Assembly: GCA_026392465.1 (NCBI GenBank) | Contig: JAPLCA010000023.1 | Span: forward strand, 1 to 64,000 | Origin: Propionibacteriales bacterium | Lineage (GTDB): Bacteria; Actinomycetota; Actinomycetes; Propionibacteriales; Nocardioidaceae | Direction of reading: 5' to 3' | DNA: 64,000 bases | Shown: positions 45,322 through 54,108 of the stretch, in pieces | How positions within the stretch are numbered: position 1 is the stretch's first letter | Layout: each line of letters starts with the position of its first letter | Position numbers and translations under genes: made by a program | The notes under the pieces: generated by a model | Told to the model about the DNA's origin: nothing | The model's input: the letters and a program-made list of their open reading frames with translations, nothing else | The model's database searches: none

Positions 45322-46233
45322 ATGGCACGTGAACGTCCGCTGACCGCCGCCGGAGCCGTCACCTGGAGGCGCTGCGCGCCCCGTCCGGGCTCGTCGGGGA
45401 AGCGGGGCGTCGAGGTGCTCCTCGTCCACCGGCCCCGCTACGACGACTGGACCTTCCCGAAGGGCAAGCCGGACCCCGGCGAGGACCTCGTCGCCACCGC
45501 CGTGCGCGAGGTGGCGGAGGAGACCGCCCAGCGCGTGCGGCTCGGCCACCCGCTCCCCGACACCCGCTACCGGGTGGCCGGGGGCCCGAAGCGGGTCAGC
45601 TACTGGGCGGCGCGTGTGGTCGGCGAGACGGCGACGCCGTTCCAGCCGAACCGCGAGATCGACGACCTGCGCTGGGTGCGCCCCGGCGAGGCTCGCCGGC
45701 TGCTCAGCTACGAGCACGACCTCGACCTGCTCGACGCGTTCCTGGCGCTGCGCGACGTCAAGGCCCACCGCACCCGCACGCTCGTCGTGGTCCGCCACGG
45801 CAAGGCGAAGGCTCGTGAGCACTGGCGTCGTGACGACCTGCTGCGTCCCCTCACGCCCAGCGGACGCGGGCGGGCGGACGACCTCGTGCCCCTGCTCGAG
45901 GCCTACGGCGTGCGTCGGGTCGTGTCGAGCCCCGCGCGGCGCTGCGTCGACACCGTCGCGCCCTACGCCGACGCCCGTGGGCTCGAGCTGCGGCACGACC
46001 CTCGCCTGTCCGAGGACACCACCGCGGGCGACGTCCGGCGGGCGGTGGAGGACGTGCTCGCCGAGAAGTCGCCGGCCGTCCTCTGCGGCCACCGTCCGAC
46101 CCTGCCGTGGGTCTTCGCGGCCCTCGGGGTGGACGCGCCCGAGCTCGCTCCGGGCGAGGGGGTCGTGCTGCACCTGCGTCGCGGGGCCGTCGTGGCAGAT
46201 GAACCGCTGGGGAGACCTGCATCACCCCGCTGA
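45322..46233 (+). CDS. mutT1: MutT1-like NUDIX and histidine phosphatase fusion
   Basis: 303 residues. The N-terminal NUDIX domain (about 1-145) has the box PKGKPDPGEDLVATAVREVA then EETAQ (about 50-75). The C-terminal histidine phosphatase domain (about 155-303) has the RHG motif VVVRHGKAKAREHW (about 154-167) and the second catalytic His in LCGHRPTLPW (about 255). Mycobacterial MutT1 has this architecture and degrades 8-oxo-dGTP and diadenosine polyphosphates. Downstream of ppk as in mycobacteria. Confidence 0.92.
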   Translation: MARERPLTAAGAVTWRRCAPRPGSSGKRGVEVLLVHRPRYDDWTFPKGKPDPGEDLVATAVREVAEETAQRVRLGHPLPDTRYRVAGGPKRVSYWAARVVGETATPFQPNREIDDLRWVRPGEARRLLSYEHDLDLLDAFLALRDVKAHRTRTLVVVRHGKAKAREHWRRDDLLRPLTPSGRGRADDLVPLLEAYGVRRVVSSPARRCVDTVAPYADARGLELRHDPRLSEDTTAGDVRRAVEDVLAEKSPAVLCGHRPTLPWVFAALGVDAPELAPGEGVVLHLRRGAVVADEPLGRPASPR

Positions 46234-46263
46234 CCTGCGACGAGGGCCCATCCTTTGCTCGCC

Positions 46264-46281
46264 GTTCACCCTGCGTTCACG
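46264..46281 (+). promoter_or_regulatory. PHO box upstream of pstS
   Basis: Direct repeats GTTCACC-CTGC-GTTCACG with an 11-bp period, a textbook actinobacterial PhoP site, about 80-97 bp upstream of pstS. A GATACA element (46296-46301) is a possible -10. Confidence 0.82.
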
Positions 46282-46360
46282 TACCGAGGACCCCCGATAC
46301 ACCTGCCCTCCCTAGCGTCACGGACGACAGAAGCCTGTGATCATCGAAGGGACACCCCCC

Positions 46361-47458
46361 GTGAACCGCACCACGCTGCGCGTCGCCGCCCCCGCGGCGC
46401 TCGCCCTCACCCTCGCACTCGGACTCTCCGCCTGCGGCGCGTCCAACGAGGGCGGCTCGGACTCCGGCTCCGACTCCTCGCTCTCCGGCACCCTCAACGG
46501 TGCCGGCGCCAGCTCGCAGGAGGCCGCCGTCGACGCCTGGACCGCCGCGTTCCAGACCGCCAACAGCGACGTGACCGTCAACTACGACCCGGCCGGCTCC
46601 GGCGCGGGCCGCGAGCAGTTCATCGCCGGTGGCGTGGACTTCGCGGGCTCCGACGCGTACCTGGACGACGACGAGCTCGCGCAGGCCAAGGAGCGTTGCA
46701 ACGGTCCGGTCGTCGAGGTCCCCACCTACGTCAGCCCGATCGCGGTCATCTACAACCTCGACGGCGTCGACGACCTGCAGCTCTCGCCCGCCACCATCGG
46801 CGGCATCTTCGAGGGCAAGATCACCAAGTGGGACGACGCGGCCATCAAGGCCGACAACCCCGACGCCACCCTCCCGGACACCGACATCACCCCGGTGCAC
46901 CGCTCGGACGACTCGGGCACCACCAAGAACTTCACCGCCTACCTCGACGCCGCCTCCGGTGGCTCCTGGACCGGTGGCGAGGTCGAGACCTGGCCGATCA
47001 AGGGTGGCGAGGCCGCGCAGGGCACGTCGGGCGTCGTCCAGTCCGTCGCCAACGGCTCCGGCACGATCGGCTACGCCGACGAGTCGCAGGCCGGTGACCT
47101 GGACAAGGCCAAGGTCAAGGTCGGCACCGAGTACACCGAGGTCACGCCCGAGGCCGCCGCCAAGGTGCTCGACACCGCCAAGCAGGTCGAGGGTCGCGAC
47201 GCCACCGACATCGCGCTCGACATCGACCGCAAGACGGAGGAGTCCGGGGTCTACCCGATCGTCCTCGTGTCGTACATGATCGGTTGTGAGTCCTACGACG
47301 ACGCCGCCAAGGCCGACCTCGTCAAGGGCTGGCTCGAGTACGTCACCAGCGAGGAGGGTCAGAAGGAGGCCGCCGACAAGGCCGGCTCCGCCCCGCTGAC
47401 GTCGGAGTTCTCGGGCAAGGTCGCCGAGGCCGTCAAGTCCATCAAGGCCGCCAGCTGA
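46361..47458 (+). CDS. pstS: Phosphate ABC transporter substrate-binding lipoprotein
   Basis: 365 residues from GTG 46361 (GAAGGGA about 8-14 bp upstream; GTG 46337 in frame is less likely because it breaks the signal). Lipoprotein signal ALALTLALGLSACG with Cys near 26, then a Gly/Ser linker and the PBP fold. Phosphate-loop residues are seen in NGAGASSQEAAVDAW, DYDPAGSGAGREQF-like YDPAGSGAGREQF and HRSDDSGTTKNFTAYL. Captures phosphate for PstCAB. Under the upstream PHO box. A long hairpin follows, so pstS mRNA is probably more abundant than the rest. Confidence 0.95.
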   Translation: MNRTTLRVAAPAALALTLALGLSACGASNEGGSDSGSDSSLSGTLNGAGASSQEAAVDAWTAAFQTANSDVTVNYDPAGSGAGREQFIAGGVDFAGSDAYLDDDELAQAKERCNGPVVEVPTYVSPIAVIYNLDGVDDLQLSPATIGGIFEGKITKWDDAAIKADNPDATLPDTDITPVHRSDDSGTTKNFTAYLDAASGGSWTGGEVETWPIKGGEAAQGTSGVVQSVANGSGTIGYADESQAGDLDKAKVKVGTEYTEVTPEAAAKVLDTAKQVEGRDATDIALDIDRKTEESGVYPIVLVSYMIGCESYDDAAKADLVKGWLEYVTSEEGQKEAADKAGSAPLTSEFSGKVAEAVKSIKAAS

Positions 47459-47463
47459 TCGGA

Positions 47464-47510
47464 TCCGGTCCCCGCCGCCTGTCCCTCCGAGGGCAGGGGC
47501 GGGGACCGGA
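47464..47510 (+). terminator. Partial terminator/stabiliser hairpin between pstS and pstC
   Basis: Perfect 13-bp stem (47464-47476 with 47498-47510) continued by an inner 7-bp stem with one bulge and a small loop. It starts 5 bp after the pstS stop, with pstC 42 bp further on and no other promoter seen. Confidence 0.7.
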
Positions 47511-47552
47511 CCTGCTCCACCCCCACCCCTCCAACCACTGGGAAGGACCGTC

Positions 47553-48503
47553 GTGACCTCGCAGCTCGCCCCCGAGCCCGCCAAGGCCCGCCGAACCCCG
47601 ACGCGCCCCGGCGACCGAGTGTTCTTCGGCATCTCCTTCGGCGCCGCCCTCGTCATCCTGCTGACGCTCGCCGGCGTCGCCATCTTCCTCACCGCCGAGG
47701 GCATCCCCGGCGTCACCGCCTCCGCCGACCAGGTGAAGAGCGGCCTCTCGTTCCCCGCCTACGTCGGCCCGCTGGTCTACGGCACGCTTCTCGCGGCCGT
47801 GATCGCGCTCGTGCTGGCCGTTCCGGTGGCCATCGGCGTGGCGCTGTTCATCTCGCACTTCTCCCCGCGGCGGCTCAGCTCGGTCTTCGGGTACGTGATC
47901 GACCTGCTCGCGGCCGTGCCCAGCGTCGTCTACGGCGCCTGGGGCATCATCTTCCTCGCGCCGACGATCGTGCCCTTCTACCGCTGGCTGTACGACAACC
48001 TCGGCTTCATCCCGCTGTTCGCGGGCCCGCCGTCCGCGACCGGGAGCACGATCCTCACCGCGGGCATCGTGCTCGCCATCATGGTGCTCCCGATCGTGAC
48101 CGCCATCTGCCGCGAGATCTTCCTGCAGACGCCGCGCCTGCACCAGGAGGCGGCCCTCGCCCTCGGCGCGACCCGCTGGGAGATGGTCCGCATGGCCGTC
48201 TTCCCCTACGCCCGCTCCGGCATCGTCTCGGCGTCCATGCTCGGCCTCGGCCGCGCCCTGGGCGAGACCATGGCCGTCGCGATGGTGCTGTCGCCCGCGC
48301 TGGTCGTCACGCCGAACCTCATCAGCTCGACCAACCCGAACACGATCGCGTCCAACATCGCGCTCAGCTTCCCCGAGGCCAGCGGACTCACGGTCAACGC
48401 GCTGATCGCCTCCGGTCTCGTCCTGTTCGTCATCACCTTCGCCGTCAACTTCGCCGCCCGCGCGATCGTGGACCGGCGCAAGGACTTCTCGGGAGCCAAC
48501 TGA
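47553..48503 (+). CDS. pstC: Phosphate ABC transporter permease PstC
   Basis: 316 residues from GTG with GGAAGGA upstream. About six membrane segments, with the EAA-type cytoplasmic loop QEAALALGATRWEMVRMAVF (about 206-225) that docks the ATPase and AVPSVVYGAWG in TM3. Overlaps pstA as TGATG. Confidence 0.95.
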   Translation: MTSQLAPEPAKARRTPTRPGDRVFFGISFGAALVILLTLAGVAIFLTAEGIPGVTASADQVKSGLSFPAYVGPLVYGTLLAAVIALVLAVPVAIGVALFISHFSPRRLSSVFGYVIDLLAAVPSVVYGAWGIIFLAPTIVPFYRWLYDNLGFIPLFAGPPSATGSTILTAGIVLAIMVLPIVTAICREIFLQTPRLHQEAALALGATRWEMVRMAVFPYARSGIVSASMLGLGRALGETMAVAMVLSPALVVTPNLISSTNPNTIASNIALSFPEASGLTVNALIASGLVLFVITFAVNFAARAIVDRRKDFSGAN

Positions 48504-49582
48504 TGACCACCACCGACCCCCGTCCCCAGCGTGACCGCGACGCCGAGGAGCTCCTGAGCTCCCTGCGCGGCAACACGCTGCCCCTGTGGGCCCCGCGCGT
48601 CGTCGTGGGCATCGCCGCCACCGTGGCGGTGCTGGGTGCCCTGAGCAGCCTCGGCGTGGTCCGCGGCGTGCTGCTCGGCTGGCTGCTGACGTTCGCGCTG
48701 CCGATCTGGTCGCGCGTCGTCGAGGGCCCGCGCAAGGCGACCGACCGGCTCGTCACGCTGCTCGTCTACTCCGCGTTCAGCCTGGCGCTCATCCCGCTCG
48801 GCAGCATCATCTGGACCGTGTTCTCCCGCGGCCTGTCGGTGATGTCGGCCGAGTTCCTCACCTACTCGATGCGCAACGTCGTCGGCGAGGGCGGCGGCAT
48901 CTACCACGCGATCATGGGCACGCTGCTGATCACCGGTGCCGCCACCGTCATCAGCGTGCCGATCGGCCTGTTCACGGCGATCTACATCGTCGAGTACGGC
49001 GACGGGAACCGGGTGTCCAAGGGCATCCGCTTCCTCGTCGACGTGATGACCGGCATCCCCTCGATCGTCGCCGGTCTGTTCGCCTACGCCCTGTTCGTCC
49101 TGTTCTTCGGAGAAGGCGTCCGCATGGGCATCGGCGGCTCGGTGGCCCTCGCGGTGCTGATGATCCCCGTGGTCGTCCGCTCGAGCGAGGAGATGTTGAA
49201 GCTCGTGCCGAACGAGCTGCGCGAGGCGTCGCTGGCCCTGGGCGTGCCCCAGTGGCGCACGATCGCCAAGGTCGTGGTGCCGACGGCGCTCGCCGGTATC
49301 GTCACCGGCGTGACCCTCGCGATCGCCCGCGTGATCGGGGAGACCGCTCCCCTGCTGATCATCGCCGGCGCCACGGACTCCACGAACTTCAACCTGTTCG
49401 ACGGACGCATGGCCACCCTGCCGGTGTTCGCCTACACCTCCATCCGCTTCCCGGGCGTCCCCCCGGAGTTCAGCATCGACCGAGGGTGGGGCGCAGCGCT
49501 CACCCTGCTCGTCATCGTGATGCTGCTGAACCTCGTCGCCCGACTCGTGTCCTTCTTCTTCTCTCCCAAGGGCGAAAGGTAA
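48503..49582 (+). CDS. pstA: Phosphate ABC transporter permease PstA
   Basis: 359 residues, longer than E. coli PstA because of an extra N-terminal region (about 1-85) with two hydrophobic spans. The core has six membrane segments, with GIPSIVAGLFAYALFV and the docking loop REASLALGVPQWRTIAKVVV (about 239-258). Coupled to pstC by a TGATG overlap and followed 6 bp later by pstB. Confidence 0.95.
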   Translation: MTTTDPRPQRDRDAEELLSSLRGNTLPLWAPRVVVGIAATVAVLGALSSLGVVRGVLLGWLLTFALPIWSRVVEGPRKATDRLVTLLVYSAFSLALIPLGSIIWTVFSRGLSVMSAEFLTYSMRNVVGEGGGIYHAIMGTLLITGAATVISVPIGLFTAIYIVEYGDGNRVSKGIRFLVDVMTGIPSIVAGLFAYALFVLFFGEGVRMGIGGSVALAVLMIPVVVRSSEEMLKLVPNELREASLALGVPQWRTIAKVVVPTALAGIVTGVTLAIARVIGETAPLLIIAGATDSTNFNLFDGRMATLPVFAYTSIRFPGVPPEFSIDRGWGAALTLLVIVMLLNLVARLVSFFFSPKGER

Positions 49583-49588
49583 ACCCCG

Positions 49589-50368
49589 ATGGCCAAGAGC
49601 ATCGACGTCTCCGACCTGAACATCTACTACGGCGACTTCCTCGCCGTGGAGGGCGTCAACATCGCCATCCCGGCGCGGTCCGTGACCGCCTTCATCGGCC
49701 CCTCGGGCTGCGGCAAGTCGACCTTCCTGCGGTCGCTGAACCGCATGCACGAGGTCATCCCGGGCGCCCACGTGCAGGGCAAGGTGCTGATCGACGGCGA
49801 GGACCTCTACGCCGACGAGATGGACCCGGTGAACGTGCGCCGCATGGTCGGCATGGTGTTCCAGCGTCCGAACCCGTTCCCGACGATGTCGATCTACGAC
49901 AACGTCCTCGCGGGCCAGAAGCTGAACAGCAAGCGGATGAAGAAGTCCGAGTCCGACGCGATCGTCGAGCGGTCGCTGCGCAGCGCCGGCCTGTGGGCCG
50001 AGGTGAAGGACCGCCTGTCGCGTCCCGGCTCGGGTCTGTCGGGTGGTCAGCAGCAGCGTCTGTGCATCGCGCGCGCCATCTCGGTGGAGCCCGAGGTGCT
50101 GCTCATGGACGAGCCGTGCTCGGCCCTCGACCCGATCTCCACGAGCGTCATCGAGGACCTCATCCACGAGCTCAAGGAGAAGTACACGATCGTCATCGTC
50201 ACCCACAACATGCAGCAGGCCGCTCGCGTGTCGGACGAGACGGCGTTCTTCAACCTCTCGGGTGTCGGCAAGCCCGGCAAGCTGGTCGAGTCGGGCCGGA
50301 CGGAGAAGATCTTCTCCAACCCCGACGAGGAGGCCACCGAGGCCTACATCCAGGGCCGGTTCGGCTGA
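49589..50368 (+). CDS. pstB: Phosphate ABC transporter ATP-binding protein
   Basis: 259 residues. Complete ABC ATPase: Walker [10 protein letters not shown] (about 37-45), Q-loop VFQRPNPFP, signature [14 protein letters not shown] (about 150-163), Walker [13 protein letters not shown] (about 171-182) and the H-loop [19 protein letters not shown] lies 10 bp before the ATG. Energises PstCA phosphate import. No phoU gene follows; the PhoU-like protein at 51687 belongs to the Pit system. Confidence 0.96.
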   Translation: MAKSIDVSDLNIYYGDFLAVEGVNIAIPARSVTAFIGPSGCGKSTFLRSLNRMHEVIPGAHVQGKVLIDGEDLYADEMDPVNVRRMVGMVFQRPNPFPTMSIYDNVLAGQKLNSKRMKKSESDAIVERSLRSAGLWAEVKDRLSRPGSGLSGGQQQRLCIARAISVEPEVLLMDEPCSALDPISTSVIEDLIHELKEKYTIVIVTHNMQQAARVSDETAFFNLSGVGKPGKLVESGRTEKIFSNPDEEATEAYIQGRFG

Positions 50369-50381
50369 GGCTGACCCCGAT

Positions 50382-50656
50382 GGGCGCTCAGCGCCCGAGC
50401 GGGTCAGACAGGTCGAGTGGTGCGCGCCGAAGGCGCCGGTCGGTATCGAGACCTCGGAAGAGTCCAGACCCCCGCACGACGACGAACGCCCGCTCCACCA
50501 GGAGCGGGCGTTCGTGCATTCCAACGCGAAGCCATCGACGAGCGGACGGGCCGAGCCTGACGCCCTCGGAAGGTCTCGTTACGGAGGGAACCGGCTTCGC
50601 CGGTGAGACCACTCGACCTGCCCGAACCGCTCGGGCGCTGAGCGCCCTCGGGTTCG
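50382..50656. repeat. Long imperfect inverted repeat between pstB and pit
   Basis: Arms begin with GGGCGCTCAGCGCCCGAGCG at 50382 and its complement ending at about 50652. They continue through CAGGTCGAGTGG (with CCACTCGACCTG) and TATCGAGACC (with GGTCTCGTTA), so this is a diverged member of the palindromic family at 43889-44213. A perfect terminator hairpin (50482-50515) sits in the middle. No gene. Confidence 0.8.
50482..50515. terminator. Bidirectional terminator between pstB and pit
   Basis: Perfect 15-bp stem (50482-50496 with 50501-50515) with an ACCA loop between convergent operons. Confidence 0.88.
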
Positions 50657-50657
50657 G

Positions 50658-51683
50658 TCAAGGCAGGAAGAGGCGGGCGATGAAGTAGAACACCGCCGCC
50701 ACCGCCGCCGCGGCGGGGATGGTGACGATCCAGGCGGTGACGATGCCCTTGGCCACGCCCAACCGGACGGCGCTGAACCGCTTGGTCGCGCCGGAGCCCA
50801 TGATCGCGGAGGTGATCGTGTGGGTGGTCGAGACGGGTGCGTGCAGGCCGATGGCCATGACGTACAGGACGGTCGCGGCCACGCCCTCGGCGGCGAAGCC
50901 GCGGGGCGGGTCGAGGTCGATGATGCGTCGGCCGAGGGTGCGCATGATGCGCCAGCCGCCGGAGTAGGTGCCTGCGGCGATGGCCGACGCGGCGGCGACG
51001 ATGACCCACAGGGGCACGTCGGAGCCGTCCTCGAACCCGCCGGCGACGAGGGCGAGGACGATGACGCCCATCGTCTTCTGCGCGTCCTGCAGGCCGTGGC
51101 CGAGCGACATGCCCGCGGCGGAGACGGTCTGCGCGTGCCGGAAGCCGCGGCTCACCTTGCCGGGGTTGGCGCGCCGGAAGATCCACATGATCGCGGTCAT
51201 CAACGCGAACGCGCCGATGAAGCCGATGAGCGGCGAGGCGACCATCGGGATGGCGACCTTCTCGACGAGCGTGCCCCAGTCGACCGTGGTGCTCGATGCC
51301 GCACCCGCACCGACGATGCCGCCGATGAGGGCGTGCGACGAGGACGACGGGATGCCGAAGTACCAGGTGATGAGGTTCCAGGTGATGGCGCCGACGAGGG
51401 CGGCGAGCACGATCGTCAGGCCGTGGGCCCGGTCGATCGAGACGCCGGACGACACCTGCGAGTCGATGTCGATGATGCCCTGGATGGTCTGCGCGACACC
51501 GACGCCGAGGAGGGCGCCGACGAAGTTCAGGACGGCGGCCATGGCCAGCGCGATCCGCGGCGTGAGCGCGCGCGTGGAGATCGACGTGGCGATCGCGTTG
51601 GCGGCGTCGTGGAACCCGTTCGTGTAGTCGAAGACGAGCGCGATGACGACGACGGCGATCACCATCGCCAGGACGAGGTCCAT
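50658..51683 (-). CDS. pit: Low-affinity inorganic phosphate transporter (PiT)
   Basis: 341 residues, about ten membrane segments. Both PiT half-signatures are present: DYTNGFHDAANAIATSISTR (about 19-38) near the N-terminus and APVSTTHTITSAIMGSGATK (about 283-302) near the C-terminus. Metal-phosphate symport at high phosphate, complementing PstSCAB. It starts 3 bp after the stop of its PhoU-like partner and is co-transcribed with it. Confidence 0.94.
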   Translation of the reverse strand: MDLVLAMVIAVVVIALVFDYTNGFHDAANAIATSISTRALTPRIALAMAAVLNFVGALLGVGVAQTIQGIIDIDSQVSSGVSIDRAHGLTIVLAALVGAITWNLITWYFGIPSSSSHALIGGIVGAGAASSTTVDWGTLVEKVAIPMVASPLIGFIGAFALMTAIMWIFRRANPGKVSRGFRHAQTVSAAGMSLGHGLQDAQKTMGVIVLALVAGGFEDGSDVPLWVIVAAASAIAAGTYSGGWRIMRTLGRRIIDLDPPRGFAAEGVAATVLYVMAIGLHAPVSTTHTITSAIMGSGATKRFSAVRLGVAKGIVTAWIVTIPAAAAVAAVFYFIARLFLP

Positions 51684-51686
51684 GGC

Positions 51687-52304
51687 TCAGGACTCCTTGA
51701 CGGCGATCTGCTCCACCGTGTTGGCGACGGACTCGAGCGCGTCGATGGCGTGCTCCAGGGAGTCGACGACGTCCTTGAGCTTGAGCACCTCGAGCGACTT
51801 GTAGCCGCCGCCGAAGAGGTCGGCGAGGATGCGTCGGTAGGAGCGGTCGCCCTGGTTCTCGAGCCGGTTGATCTCGATCCAGTACTCCTCGAGGTCCTTC
51901 ATGGTGCGCAGGCGCGGCATGGCCTCGGCGGTGAGCTGGCAGGCGCGCTGGAGCACCTCGACCTGCGCCGCGAACTGCCCGGGGAGGTCCTTGATCTCGT
52001 ACAGGCTGATGAGGTCGACGGTCTCCTCCATGAAGTCCATGACGTCGTCGAGGCTGCTGGCGAGGCGGTAGATGTCCTCACGGTCGAACGGGGTCACGAA
52101 CGTGGAGTTGACGCGCTTGACGATCTTGTGGGTCGTCTCGTCGGCCTGGTGCTCGGCGTCGCGCATCTGCTCGGCGAGGGCGGCGCGGTCGACGTCGGGG
52201 TCGAGCACCTGCGCGAGCAGATTGGCCCCGTCGACCAGGTGGGACGCCGACTCGGCGAAGAGGTCGTAGAAGGTGGTCTCCACCGGACGGATGCGGAATC
52301 GCAC
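51687..52304 (-). CDS. DUF47 PhoU-like protein, Pit accessory
   Basis: 205 residues from GTG 52304 with AGGAG 8 nt upstream. All-helical DUF47/PhoU-like chain: FYDLFAESASHLVDGANLLA (about 10-29), DETTHKIVKRVNSTFVTPFD and REDIYRLASSLDDVMDFMEE (about 61-100). The conserved Glu/Asp clusters bind metals in PhoU proteins. Usually encoded next to Pit and thought to modulate it. Confidence 0.92.
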   Translation of the reverse strand: MRFRIRPVETTFYDLFAESASHLVDGANLLAQVLDPDVDRAALAEQMRDAEHQADETTHKIVKRVNSTFVTPFDREDIYRLASSLDDVMDFMEETVDLISLYEIKDLPGQFAAQVEVLQRACQLTAEAMPRLRTMKDLEEYWIEINRLENQGDRSYRRILADLFGGGYKSLEVLKLKDVVDSLEHAIDALESVANTVEQIAVKES

Positions 52305-52340
52305 TCCAAGGCTCCTGTCGGGTCGGTTCAAGCCGAGACA

Positions 52341-52371
52341 ACTGTAGGTGCTGGCGTTCACCGGGTGTCAA
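52341..52371 (-). promoter_or_regulatory. Probable promoter of the DUF47-pit operon
   Basis: On the minus strand TTGACA (52371-52366) and TACAGT (52346-52341) are separated by 19 bp, with the GTG start 37 bp after the -10. Spacing is longer than ideal. Confidence 0.45.
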
Positions 52372-52394
52372 TCGGCTGGACCCCCGCAAGCGGG

Positions 52395-52556
52395 TCAGTG
52401 GACGTCGAGGCCGAGGAACGCGTCGATCTCCGCCTGCGACATGGGTGTCTCCCGTCCGGAGGCCGCGATGATGAGCCGGCTGGTCAGCTCGATCTCGTCG
52501 AGCACGTCGTCGTCACGGAGACGATCGTCGAGGGGCTCGAGCACGAGAAACTCCAC
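52395..52556 (-). CDS. Small acidic protein (53 residues)
   Basis: GTG frame reading MEFLVLEPLDDRLRDDDVLD, then EIELTSRLIIAASGRETPMS, ending IDAFLGLDVH. It resembles short conserved actinobacterial proteins that combine a Glu-rich LIIAAS helix with a SQAEID ending. Start uncertain, as no ribosome site is seen. It lies between the DUF47 promoter and tRNA-Lys. Function unknown. Confidence 0.55.
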   Translation of the reverse strand: MEFLVLEPLDDRLRDDDVLDEIELTSRLIIAASGRETPMSQAEIDAFLGLDVH

Positions 52557-52692
52557 TGCTGGCAGGGGGGTGGGGACCGCCGGGGGACGGTGCTTCCAGG
52601 GTAACGCGCCGTCTCACCTGTCGGGCCGGCTTCGCACGATTGGGGCGCCCGCCCCACCTCCCGTCCCGACGCTGGCAGACTGGGCTCCGCCA

Positions 52693-52765
52693 GGGCCTCT
52701 AGCTCAACTGGCAGAGCAGCGGACTTTTAATCCGCGGGTTGTGGGTTCGAGTCCCACGGGGCCTA
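52693..52765 (+). tRNA. tRNA-Lys (anticodon UUU)
   Basis: 73-nt cloverleaf: acceptor GGGCCTC/GGGGCCT (with G-U at 1-72 and U-G at 6-67), D-arm GCTCAACTGGCAGAGC, anticodon stem GCGGA/TCCGC with loop CTTTTAA (anticodon TTT), T-arm GTGGG-TTCGAGT-CCCAC, discriminator A. CCA is not encoded, and a CTTTT run follows. Confidence 0.96.
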
Positions 52766-52834
52766 CTTTTCCCTGCCTACGCTGCAGCGCGCGTCGCGTC
52801 AGCCAGCTCGAAGAGTGGATGGAACGATGCATCC

Positions 52835-53232
52835 GTGAGACCCCGCATCTACGCGAGCAGCCTGCTGAACGTGTGGGTCTCGACGGTCGGGATCGCAGCG
52901 TTCGCGATGGAGTTCGTCATTGGCATCATCGTCGCGGCAGACTGCCGGCCGGATCGCCGCTCGAGTGGTGCATCTACGGCTCAGTCCTGACCATGGTGGT
53001 CGACGTGGTCGTGGTCACGAGCTACAAGGTCATGACGGGTGCGGACCGTCGGCGCGCCGTCGATCGCGCGCGGGATGCCTCTGCGCAGAAGGACTACGCC
53101 ACGGTCGTCGAGGAGCTCGAGCCGCACGAGCGAGACCTCAGCTACGTCGACACGTTTCGCTACCTGCGCGCCAAGGACCTCCTCCGGAGGGCGCACGACA
53201 ACGCGGCGAAACGGCCAGACGCCGACCTCTGA
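52835..53232 (+). pseudogene. Small membrane protein gene with a frameshift
   Basis: From GTG 52835 the frame reads VRPRIYASSLLNVWVSTVGI and a hydrophobic FAMEFVIGIIVAA segment. It then loses phase near 52945. The other frame continues with SPLEWCIYGSVLTMVVDVVV (second membrane span) and a soluble helical tail with KDYATVVEELEPHERDLSYV. The span is 398 nt, one base short of a full frame. Either decay or a sequencing error. No family recognised. Follows tRNA-Lys. Confidence 0.55.
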
Positions 53233-53355
53233 ACGAGGCCGAGGTGCTGCTCGTCCGCAGGACGCCCCATCGACACGAGATGTCGGACGCTAGGTCCCTC
53301 ATCGGCACCGTCGCCCTGACCCCTGCGCCTCGCTCCTCGCATGGCGCGGACTGAC

Positions 53356-53907
53356 CTACCGCAGCCGCGACCAGTCCATGGCGAGGACGTCGTCGATCAC
53401 TGCGACGTACTGGGAGCGGTCGAAGCGGGCGGACCAGACCTTGGCGTTGAAGCCGGCGAACGGCTCGTACGTGACCTGCCAGCCGATCACGCGCCACTCG
53501 ACCACGTCGTCACCGACGACGACCTCGGTCGTCAGAGCGCCGCAGTCGAGGTCCCCGCAAGGGCACTCGAGGAGCACGACGCGACCGTCCTCGAACGCGG
53601 GCCCGAAGGGGGCCCACGGAATCCCCCGCCGCCCGAGCAGCCGGTCGAGCCGGGAGCGTTCGAAGCGCGGGACGAACGTCGGAAGGTCGGTGCGGCTGCC
53701 GCGCAGACGCAGCAGCAGCTCGCGCCGCTGGTCCTCGTCCGCTGCGACGTAGAGGGGCGACATCGAGCTGGGGTCGCCGACGATCTCCCGGAGCGGGACG
53801 CCGTTGATCGTCCACTCCAGGACTGCCGTCGCCGACTCGTCCTGTCGCGAACGCTGGTCGCCGTCGAGAAGTGCGACACGACTCGTCTGCACGCCCAGTC
53901 GGTCCAT
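53356..53907 (-). CDS. Hypothetical soluble protein with a CxCGDxxCG motif
   Basis: 183 residues. Notable is LLECPCGDLDCGALTTEVVV (about 113-132), a Cys-rich motif that could bind zinc, followed by VEWRVIGWQVTYEP. The pattern of an early WTINGVPLREIVG and a late FDRSQYVAVIDDVLA is typical of actinobacterial orphan proteins of toxin-immunity or uncharacterised type. Function unknown. Has no partner in an operon. Confidence 0.72.
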   Translation of the reverse strand: MDRLGVQTSRVALLDGDQRSRQDESATAVLEWTINGVPLREIVGDPSSMSPLYVAADEDQRRELLLRLRGSRTDLPTFVPRFERSRLDRLLGRRGIPWAPFGPAFEDGRVVLLECPCGDLDCGALTTEVVVGDDVVEWRVIGWQVTYEPFAGFNAKVWSARFDRSQYVAVIDDVLAMDWSRLR

Positions 53908-54108
53908 GACCGAAGGCTAGGGCTGACCCTGCCTGCGGCGCACCCACCGGACCGGACGCTCGCCACGTCGAGGACCTCGTGCCGTTGCGGCCATCCGACG
54001 GCATTGACAAGAAGGCTCGGACGTCGCCATCCTGGCCGGTTGCCTCGTCCGAGGGAACGGCGCCCGACCGACCGTCGCTCACCCTCATCACGTGAACGAG
54101 GTCGACAC
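53908..54108. other. Divergent intergenic region, nothing firm
   Basis: 201 bp between two divergent hypothetical genes. TTGACA at 54004-54009 on the plus strand could be a -35 for the next gene, but no good -10 follows. Confidence 0.35.
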
